A stretch of DNA of 41,327 nt from an uncultured Lachnobacterium sp. (GTDB taxonomy: Bacteria; Bacillota; Clostridia; Lachnospirales; Lachnospiraceae), in assembly GCA_900546625.1 (NCBI GenBank), contig URDU01000026.1:1-41327 (forward strand), written 5' to 3'. The notes beneath the pieces were generated by a model. The model was given only the letters and a program-made list of their open reading frames with translations. It ran no database searches and was not told the origin of the DNA. Below are positions 35,285 through 41,327 of this stretch, one piece after another. Position numbers and translations under genes: made by a program. How positions within the stretch are numbered: position 1 is the first letter of the stretch; the number at the start of each line of letters is the position of its first letter.

Positions 35285-36328
35285 ATGAAAAAGGAACACA
35301 GTCTGATACTGAAAGCAGTTTTGCAAAATAAGAGTGAGAAAGAAATCAGAGAAATTGATAAGATATTAGATTCTAATCTTGACTGGATTGAGATTGCAGG
35401 AATAGCACTTAATCACAGACTAGGAGGATATATTTACAAAGGATTAAATACATCGCAACAAAAAAAGATGCCTAAGGAAGTGGTAAAAGCCCTTGAGTTG
35501 CTTGTAAGAGCACAAAAAGAGCAGTTTGAAGAAAATCTTGAAGAGATATGCAAGGTAAATGATGCCTTAGAAGAGGCGAAGATTAAATTTGCAGTATTGA
35601 AGGGAGCATTTTTTGGATGCGAAATGTATGAGAAAGGAACAAGAAGATCAAATGATATCGACTTGCTTGTATACGAAGATGACCTTGGAAAACTAGATAC
35701 ATGCCTTAGAGCAATGGGATATATTCAGTCTAACATGTCTAATGGAGAAATGGTAGAAGCAACAAAAAAAGAAAAGATTATTCAGAGGATGAATTATCAT
35801 GACCTTGTTCCGTATGTAAAGAAAACGAAAATGGGAATACTGGAGCTCGATATAAACTTTCTTTTTGATGGTAATAAGAATCTGATAGATAAGAATGTAT
35901 ATGAGATGGGTACCATGGTGTATAAAGGTAGATATAGAATAACAGGTCTTAATCCGTATACAAATTTAGCGTTTCTGTGTTGTCATTTTTACAGAGAAGC
36001 TACAGATACCATATGGACGGAAGGAAAACGTGACGTTACATTATATAAGATTGTGGATATGATGAATTTCATCAGATTTTACAGAGAACAAATAAATTAC
36101 GATATAATGATTGAAGTTTTAAAGAAGTTAAATATTGAAAAGAAAGCATATTTTACTTTTAAAATCATGACTGAATTTTATGAGTATGAGTTTTTAAGTG
36201 AGATGCTTTCAAGGCTTGATGAGTATAAAAGTGGTGATGATGAGATGAAGGCAATTCATGATACTAAGAATAAAACAACAATTTATAGAGATGAAACATT
36301 TTTTGAAAAAACATTTGCGAGAGGATAA
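35285..36328 (+). CDS. Nucleotidyltransferase-fold protein (PF14907-like)
   Basis: 347 residues. The nucleotidyltransferase core is FAVLKGAFFGCEMYEKGTRR followed by SNDIDLLV, giving the metal-binding pair Asp124 and Asp126. The flanking helices and later FLCCHFYREA block fit the uncharacterised NTP_transf_5 group, often found in natural-product and polysaccharide clusters. Such proteins transfer a nucleotidyl group, but the acceptor here is unknown. Strong AAAGGAAATG-type ribosome site; 4 nt separate it from the ligase gene, which suggests a linked function. Confidence 0.82.
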   Translation: MKKEHSLILKAVLQNKSEKEIREIDKILDSNLDWIEIAGIALNHRLGGYIYKGLNTSQQKKMPKEVVKALELLVRAQKEQFEENLEEICKVNDALEEAKIKFAVLKGAFFGCEMYEKGTRRSNDIDLLVYEDDLGKLDTCLRAMGYIQSNMSNGEMVEATKKEKIIQRMNYHDLVPYVKKTKMGILELDINFLFDGNKNLIDKNVYEMGTMVYKGRYRITGLNPYTNLAFLCCHFYREATDTIWTEGKRDVTLYKIVDMMNFIRFYREQINYDIMIEVLKKLNIEKKAYFTFKIMTEFYEYEFLSEMLSRLDEYKSGDDEMKAIHDTKNKTTIYRDETFFEKTFARG

Positions 36329-36332
36329 ATAA

Positions 36333-37466
36333 ATGAAACAGGTAAAGATTAATCTTACAGATGAATTGGATTTTAATGAGTACAGAAAACAGATTTGTTT
36401 TTTTTCCCAAAAAATTACCAGTTTTAGACGGGAAGGAAATAGTCTGATAATTGAGTGTGAGGATAATGCTAATACGGATAAAATCGAGAAAAAAGCAAAT
36501 GATGCCTTAAAGAAAAACTTGGAAAGTAAAAAAGAGGATATTGTTATAGATGAGCACTTAAAAAAATGCAAGTATCATAATGATTTTTATAGGGATGGCT
36601 TTATTAAAAAGAATTCTGGCGGATTTGTATCACTTGAGGGTGATGCCGTAATTTTGTATGAATTTTTTGATAACGAATTTAGAAAAATTGCTGAGAAATT
36701 AGATGCTAAAGAAGAGAGGTATCCTATACTTTTAGGGATTGATACGATGAAAGATACAGGATATTACAGACGAAGTCCTCAGTATACTATGTTTTGCAGT
36801 GATGTTACAGAAGATTTTGAGGATTTGGAAAAAATGTCGAATGCTTCATTTGTGGATAAAAACTTGGATGAGGTTATTCAAATTCCATCATTCTCTCTAT
36901 CTCCTTCTGCATGTTTTCATGTATATGAAAAGTATAGAGGACAGACAATGCCGCAAAATTCTGTTATTACTCTAAATCAAAGTGTATTTAGGAACGAGGG
37001 TCGTCTTAACTGGGAGGAGTTTGGACGTCTTAGGGACTATCATGTTAGGGAGATTGTTTTTCTTGGAACCCAGGAATTTGTTGAACAAACTAGGGAAAAC
37101 ATCAGAGAAGAAGTAATGACATTCATAAGAAAGATGAACATGGATGCATATATAACGGTGGCGGCAGATGCATTTATTATGCCTAAGATGATTAAGTATA
37201 AAAAGTATCAGAAGATGGAAAAGAGTAAGTATGAGGTGAGAGTTTCATATGACAAGGACCACACACTTGCGGCAGCATCGCTAAATCTTCATGGAACTGC
37301 ATTTACGTCACCATTTCATATAAAAGTGAAAGGAGTAGATAATCCTGTTTCTGGATGCGTGGGCTTTGGAATCGAAAGATGGATTTTGGTATTTCTGGCT
37401 CAGTATGGAACAGATTCAGCATGTTGGCCGGATGAGGTAAAGAAGTTTATTAGACAAAAGGGATAA
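36333..37466 (+). CDS. Amino acid:[carrier protein] ligase, SerRS-like class II synthetase fold
   Basis: 377 residues. Class II motif 2 is VFRNEGRLNWEEFGRLRDYH (from 218) with REIVFLG, and motif 3 is GFGIERWIL (Gly344-Arg349). The segment SLSPSACFHVYEKYRG carries Cys194, matching the active-site Cys of carrier-protein ligases related to Bll0957, which bind zinc and load small amino acids on a phosphopantetheine arm instead of tRNA. There is no tRNA-binding domain of ordinary SerRS. The carrier protein follows 101 bp downstream, which supports the call. The amino acid is unknown; glycine or alanine are usual for relatives. Confidence 0.88.
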   Translation: MKQVKINLTDELDFNEYRKQICFFSQKITSFRREGNSLIIECEDNANTDKIEKKANDALKKNLESKKEDIVIDEHLKKCKYHNDFYRDGFIKKNSGGFVSLEGDAVILYEFFDNEFRKIAEKLDAKEERYPILLGIDTMKDTGYYRRSPQYTMFCSDVTEDFEDLEKMSNASFVDKNLDEVIQIPSFSLSPSACFHVYEKYRGQTMPQNSVITLNQSVFRNEGRLNWEEFGRLRDYHVREIVFLGTQEFVEQTRENIREEVMTFIRKMNMDAYITVAADAFIMPKMIKYKKYQKMEKSKYEVRVSYDKDHTLAAASLNLHGTAFTSPFHIKVKGVDNPVSGCVGFGIERWILVFLAQYGTDSACWPDEVKKFIRQKG

Positions 37467-37567
37467 ACTTCTAATTATCAATCATAATAATTTATTATTA
37501 GTTGTGAAAAGACATCGTAAGATATAAAGATTAAATTTAGAAAAATCAAATCAGAAAGGTTGTTAAT

Positions 37568-37828
37568 ATGAGCAGAGAAGATGTATTAAAGAAGGTAATA
37601 AATATTTATTCGGATATAGTGGAAGAAAACACAGGTGAAAGGCCAATAGTGGAAGAAAACACTGTGATAAGTAGAGAAGATGGCTTTGATTCACTTGGAA
37701 TTGTAGATTTTTTTGTTGCTGTTGAGGAAGAATGTGGAGTTGACCTTGAGGATTCAATTGTGCAGATAAGAGAAGCAAGCGTTATAGAAAATCTTGTGGA
37801 TATCATATATGGAAGGATATTAGGTTAA
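37568..37828 (+). CDS. Acyl/aminoacyl carrier protein
   Basis: 86 residues. The phosphopantetheine attachment site is Ser42 in DGFDSLGIVDF, followed by the acidic helix (VEEECGVDLED) that carrier proteins use for docking. It lies between the ligase and the BtrH-like gene, so it should carry the activated amino acid between them. No phosphopantetheinyl transferase is in the window; a host enzyme must supply it. The N-terminal region holds a 10-residue duplication (IVEENT twice). Ribosome site AGAAAGG; the stop is one base from the next start codon. Confidence 0.92.
   Translation: MSREDVLKKVINIYSDIVEENTGERPIVEENTVISREDGFDSLGIVDFFVAVEEECGVDLEDSIVQIREASVIENLVDIIYGRILG
37616..37662 (+). repeat. 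Direct repeat with 30-bp period inside the carrier-protein gene
   Basis: ATAGTGGAAGAAAACAC (17 nt) occurs exactly at 37616-37632 and 37646-37662. The frame is kept and 10 residues are added before the DSL site. Confidence 0.85.
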
Positions 37829-37829
37829 A

Positions 37830-39386
37830 ATGACTTGCAAAGAAAAGATTATAATTGATATTGAGGATAATACAAGACAATATTATTTGGATGAAGTAAC
37901 ATGTTTTGAGAAACCGTTTGTGGTACTGCTGAATGATTACAAGAATAAATATGGCCAGTATTTTCTTTTGTTATGTAAAATATTACGGGTATATATGTAT
38001 GGTAACAATGATGTTAGCGATGATGTAAAACAATGTTTAAGGTTGTTCATAAGAGATATTTTGGGATTAACGCCTATTGAGAGACAAGAGGAATTAGATA
38101 TTATCTCAGCACTAATCCAGGAAATGGAAAAAGGAAACATAGTCATTTCAGCAGGAAATCTATATGCGTTGCCGTATTCAGAGATTCATTATCATGTTGA
38201 TAATTGGCCTCATTTGTTTATATATAAAGGATACAATTATGATACGAAGATGTTCAGAATCTTGGATAACATACATATGCATACTACGAAATACAAAGAT
38301 TTAAGATATTCTGATTTTTTTCTTTCAGAGGATACAGTCAGGAAACTTTATGAAGAGCAGGGAAGGGTATATGACAGAGAATTTGGATTTGTTGTATTTA
38401 ACAAAAATGAGTATTTTGGAGTTAAATCTGATAGACAGATAGTATTGACGATACTAAGACAGTTGTGTATGCCAAAGACAGGATTTAAGTACAGGCAGAT
38501 AGTCAAGTTAATATCACTTAATGAAGCTCTCATTAATGGTAGTATTGACAACAGGCAGTTAAAAGATTTGGCAAAAAAAATATTAAATATCAATAAATAT
38601 AAGACAGTTATGCTAAATGAATTGTCAATTAACATGATGGAAAATGGGTATGACACAATATATATCAACAGGATTAAAGAATTAGCAGATTTGTTATATG
38701 CTGAATGGTCAGATTATGTAACAGTTTCTGTTTCAAAAATTAAAAGAAAAAGATTTGATTCTCCTGAAGCGGTAACAGAATCAATTGAAAAAATGGAAGA
38801 TGAAATTGTAAGTATAACAAAAGGATATATTGATTTTCTGGAAAAAGACGAAGGAACAGATAGAGAAAATAAAAAGATTTCTAATGAAATAATTTTTGTT
38901 GAAGAGGGGAAAATCATATTCTCAATTACTGATGGAAAAACACATAATTTTTGGTTTGAAGATAAAGCACCTAAGTACCCACTTTTGAAAAACTGTAATG
39001 ACGATAAGATATTTGCAAAAGCTAGGATATTATTTAATCAAGAATCTGAGGAGAACTTATATCAAGCGGGTATATACGTTAAGAGTGCTGAAGATAAGGT
39101 TTACTATATGGCAATTGATAATGACAGAAACTGTATATTGGACACCATTGGCGAAAATAATCGCAAGGAAGAGTTTGATAATACAAACGAATATCTTATT
39201 AAAATGAATCTTGAGGCAGATTGTCTTAAAGTACAATTTATTTCGGATGCAAGCACTAAAGAGTTAAAGATGATGATAGAACGTCTTGCTCCTGTGGAAG
39301 TTGGGCTAATGGTAAAAACTTGGGGGAATGGTGGATTTTTAGAAGTTGATTTTAAGGAAAGTCAAGCAATTATTAGTAATAAATGA
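37830..39386 (+). CDS. BtrH/C39-like candidate aminoacyltransferase with C-terminal beta-sandwich
   Basis: 518 residues. The N-terminal half resembles the papain/C39-like fold of BtrH: Cys25 in DEVTCFEKPF, His128 in NWPHLFIYKGYNY, and Asp146-Asn147 in FRILDNIH. The 18-residue His-Asp gap fits the C39 triad. BtrH-type enzymes move an acyl group from a carrier protein to an acceptor amine. Residues about 195-345 are mostly helical. The C-terminus (about 370-510: THNFWFEDKAPKYP, YQAGIYVKSAEDKVYYMAI, GLMVKTWGNGG) looks like a DUF1349/concanavalin-like beta-sandwich, which could bind the acceptor. The gene starts one base after the carrier-protein stop. It ends the operon. Confidence 0.68.
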   Translation: MTCKEKIIIDIEDNTRQYYLDEVTCFEKPFVVLLNDYKNKYGQYFLLLCKILRVYMYGNNDVSDDVKQCLRLFIRDILGLTPIERQEELDIISALIQEMEKGNIVISAGNLYALPYSEIHYHVDNWPHLFIYKGYNYDTKMFRILDNIHMHTTKYKDLRYSDFFLSEDTVRKLYEEQGRVYDREFGFVVFNKNEYFGVKSDRQIVLTILRQLCMPKTGFKYRQIVKLISLNEALINGSIDNRQLKDLAKKILNINKYKTVMLNELSINMMENGYDTIYINRIKELADLLYAEWSDYVTVSVSKIKRKRFDSPEAVTESIEKMEDEIVSITKGYIDFLEKDEGTDRENKKISNEIIFVEEGKIIFSITDGKTHNFWFEDKAPKYPLLKNCNDDKIFAKARILFNQESEENLYQAGIYVKSAEDKVYYMAIDNDRNCILDTIGENNRKEEFDNTNEYLIKMNLEADCLKVQFISDASTKELKMMIERLAPVEVGLMVKTWGNGGFLEVDFKESQAIISNK

Positions 39387-39680
39387 ACGAATTTGTGATA
39401 TTTTCTCAGTAAATTATCTCGGTTAAAATCGGTCTAAAGCTCAAAAGAATAGTTCCTATCACTTACTACACGCTTGCAGACTGATTTGGTCTCATTGAAC
39501 TAATGTCGCGTGATCAAAGCCACTGTAATGAGATAGTGCTCTGGCATTTTCTATCATAGTATATAATTGCTTTCATGTTATCTCTTCGTTTGTGGCAGTG
39601 TGAAGATATTCATATCTTTTGTGAAAGACATCATATATATTTTTGGAAAAATGACATAGATTAGTATTTAGATTTGAAAA
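39387..39680. other. Intergenic stretch at the end of the island operon
   Basis: About 290 bases with no convincing gene on either strand. No strong terminator follows the 518-residue protein gene; CTCGGTTAAAATCGG is only a weak partial repeat. It may hold decayed sequence. Confidence 0.4.
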
Positions 39681-40088
39681 ATGACTTTTGTTATATACAA
39701 TATTATAAGTTTATGGGGAACGGCGGTGTTCTTTATCAAATATCTCAGAACGCTTGGTTTCTCAGCAACCAATGATATTTTCGCAGAAAATGCGTGGTAT
39801 TTCAGAAACGCACTTGTTCGTGCCAATTATACCAATCTGCAAAAAGATATTCACGAAACGACAGAATATCTTGAAGTGTTCCTTAGAAATCTACTTTTGA
39901 ACGAGAAAAACGAGCTTCATAATAGAAATTTGCATATAAGTGCACTTTTTAACAATAGAAAAGTAGACATTGGAAGTGAAAAAGTAGACATTCAAGACAA
40001 AAAAGTAGACATTGAAAGTGTGCTTTCAGAAAAGGGAAAAGATTTCTCTAGGATAGTCTTTTTATTGAACTTTTTGTTGCATATATAA
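39681..40088 (+). pseudogene. Fic-family protein, C-terminal remnant
   Basis: 135 residues. From about residue 18 on (FIKYLRTLGFSATND, then NALVRANYTNLQKDIHETTEYLE and LLLNEKNELHNRNLHI) it resembles the C-terminal region of Fic/DOC-type AMPylating proteins. The catalytic HPFxxGNGR motif, normally further upstream, is absent, and the first residues look unrelated. After it, KVDIGSE-KVDIQDK-KVDIESV forms three 7-residue repeats (21-nt period from 39961), then the frame ends early. It is probably a truncated relic from an earlier rearrangement. Confidence 0.55.
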
Positions 40089-40109
40089 ATGCATTTTTAC
40101 AGCTGTTAA

Positions 40110-40242
40110 ACCCTTTGAGATTTGCCCAAAGGGTGTAAACGTCAAACCATGCGCCAGTCATTAAAATCAACGCCGCCCATTATTGGCGACGTGGCTTCCT
40201 GCATTCGTCCGGAAGACTATCTGACCATGGCATGAGATAGTC
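40110..40242. other. Hairpin-rich, GC-rich patch
   Basis: Two perfect 8-bp stems are visible: ACCCTTTG/CAAAGGGT (40110-40134) and GACTATCT/AGATAGTC (40215-40242). Between them lies GC-rich sequence unlike the A+T-rich neighbours. It lies between the Fic remnant and the minus-strand nuclease-like gene. It may be a structured RNA, a repeat unit or a terminator region; I cannot assign it. Confidence 0.4.
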
Positions 40243-40269
40243 CAGCCTACGCCTGTTTAAATGCGTGCC

Positions 40270-41327
40270 TTATTCACTTACCACAACCTTACAATCCTTC
40301 TTAAAGCAAGCAATTCCATACTTGATGAAATTGCGCATGACATCCTGCTTCAGCTTATCCACATATGACTTTTCTTCAATCTGTTTCAGTGCCTCATCGC
40401 AGGCTGCGTCCATATCGCCGTTTTCGGCATATTTAAGCTCTATCACGATGCCGGTTCTGTTGTTTGGTACTTCAACCAGGATATCACTGTAGCCGGTGCC
40501 CGATTCAGTGTTTGATTTGATGAGCCAGCTTGCTTTGTAGCCCAGCAGACCGAGCAGTATACCGTGGTAGAAATTTTCTTTTTTATCTTTGGCAACTGCG
40601 GTATCCCTTATACTTATTGTATTCCAGAGATAATCGCCGAAAAGCTCTTCTATTTTTTCGGTATCCTTATCCACAAATGCATTGCAGAATTGTTCAAGTG
40701 TCTTTCCGTCATTTGCAGTTGTATCGCTGAACCATTCGCGGATTTTTTTTATGAAAAGATTTTTTATCTCACGGTTTGGTATTGATAAACGCACCTTGCC
40801 ATCATCGGTCACGCCCTGCTTGGTCAGGTAACCGGTGGTGAAGAGCACACTCCACAGGTTTGCAATGCTTTTGTCGATTTCATCGTAGGTCAGCTCCTGG
40901 GATATTTCTTTTTCAATGTATTCGCCTGCTATCAGGCACTCTATCTCATACTTGGTTTGGACATTGGCCTTGTCAATGAAGTTTCTGACTAAAGCATTTT
41001 CACTTGAATTTGACCAGAAATCCTGCGGCTTTGCAGTAGGCTCCAATCTGAGCAGATCCACGTAATTTATCACGTCCCACGGACAGTATACATTGGCATT
41101 TCCAAAGTGATATCCGTCATACCATTCTTTTACATCTGCATAATGCTCTGAAAGATTAAAATACGTAAGTATTTCCTGAACATCTTTATCTGTAAAGCCA
41201 AAGCACTCGTCATACATTGAATCCATGATTGAAACAATTTCAAAATTGTTAAGGCCTGTAAAGCTGCTTTCTTTTGATATGCGAAGACAGCCTGTCAAAA
41301 TAGCAAACTGTAAGTAATCGTTGGTCT
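40270..41327 (-). CDS. AAA-ATPase-like/PD-(D/E)XK nuclease-family protein (partial)
   Basis: The C-terminal 352 codons of a gene that begins beyond the right edge. The visible part starts with FAILTGCLRISKESSFTGLNN and includes the helical region of AAA-ATPase_like proteins (EWYDGYHFGN, YCPWDVINYV, FWSNSSENALVR). The C-terminal PDDEXK_9 domain has GYSDILVEVPNN followed by GIVIELKYAENG, which supply the Asp and the E-x-K residues of the nuclease core. These proteins are abundant, multi-copy and poorly understood in Bacteroidetes and Clostridia. The Walker motifs lie outside the window. Confidence 0.9.
   Translation of the reverse strand, partial: TNDYLQFAILTGCLRISKESSFTGLNNFEIVSIMDSMYDECFGFTDKDVQEILTYFNLSEHYADVKEWYDGYHFGNANVYCPWDVINYVDLLRLEPTAKPQDFWSNSSENALVRNFIDKANVQTKYEIECLIAGEYIEKEISQELTYDEIDKSIANLWSVLFTTGYLTKQGVTDDGKVRLSIPNREIKNLFIKKIREWFSDTTANDGKTLEQFCNAFVDKDTEKIEELFGDYLWNTISIRDTAVAKDKKENFYHGILLGLLGYKASWLIKSNTESGTGYSDILVEVPNNRTGIVIELKYAENGDMDAACDEALKQIEEKSYVDKLKQDVMRNFIKYGIACFKKDCKVVVSE

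Noticed and set aside
36333..37466. Genuine seryl-tRNA synthetase
   Set aside because: It lacks the long N-terminal coiled-coil tRNA-binding arm, carries the Cys typical of carrier-protein ligases, and a carrier gene follows directly.
39961..40013. Short tandem repeats as a possible CRISPR array
   Set aside because: The unit is 21 nt with no spacers, it is coding (KVDI heptads), and no cas gene is present. No CRISPR array is visible anywhere in the window.

Overview
The window looks like a chromosomal segment of a Gram-positive Clostridia genome, most likely Lachnospiraceae of the Roseburia/Agathobacter (Eubacterium rectale) type. This rests on a class III fructose-1,6-bisphosphatase, bioB behind a BirA-type operator, many short-spaced operons with strong AGGAGG-like ribosome sites, lipoprotein-anchored ABC efflux modules and an Agr-like peptide circuit. 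No database was searched; every family call comes from motifs I can see.

Left part (1-20152, housekeeping and envelope functions, all genes on +). A tRNA-Lys(UUU) enters from the left edge and is followed by rearranged direct and inverted copies of its own 3' half. Then come an EamA-type permease, bioB with a promoter and BirA operator, and class III fbp. Next is an OmpR/HisKA two-component system with a membrane-anchored accessory protein. A long block follows: three tandem paralogous lipoproteins, two membrane-fusion lipoproteins, an FtsX-type permease and two MacB/LolD-like ATPases. This reads as a two-component-linked envelope efflux system.

Middle (20159-24452, signalling and mobility). 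An Agr-like circuit is split around a divergent promoter: AgrC-like kinase, LytTR regulator and an XRE repressor lie on the minus strand, and agrD (47 aa) plus agrB on the plus strand. A twin palindromic operator sits between them. Next to it are a tyrosine recombinase lacking its N-terminal half and two related palindromes.

Right part (24453-39386, visibly more A+T-rich, all genes +, tightly packed) is the most interesting region. It holds two tandem nucleoside/nucleotide-kinase-like P-loop proteins, a HAD-phosphoribosyltransferase-TrpF-like fusion protein and a 373-aa orphan. After an internally deleted IS copy come a Cof-type HAD phosphatase, a CYTH protein, a three-gene ABC-2 exporter and a nucleotidyltransferase-fold protein. 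The block ends with a seryl-tRNA-synthetase-like amino acid:carrier-protein ligase, its carrier protein, and a BtrH/C39-like candidate acyltransferase. My inference is an undescribed pathway that builds a phosphoribosyl-derived, nucleoside-like compound, loads an amino acid on a carrier protein, joins the two and exports the product, possibly under the adjacent quorum circuit.

Right edge (39387-41327): an intergenic stretch, the C-terminal remnant of a Fic-family gene with tandem KVDI repeats, a hairpin-rich GC-rich patch, and a partial AAA-like/PD-(D/E)XK protein on the minus strand running off the window.
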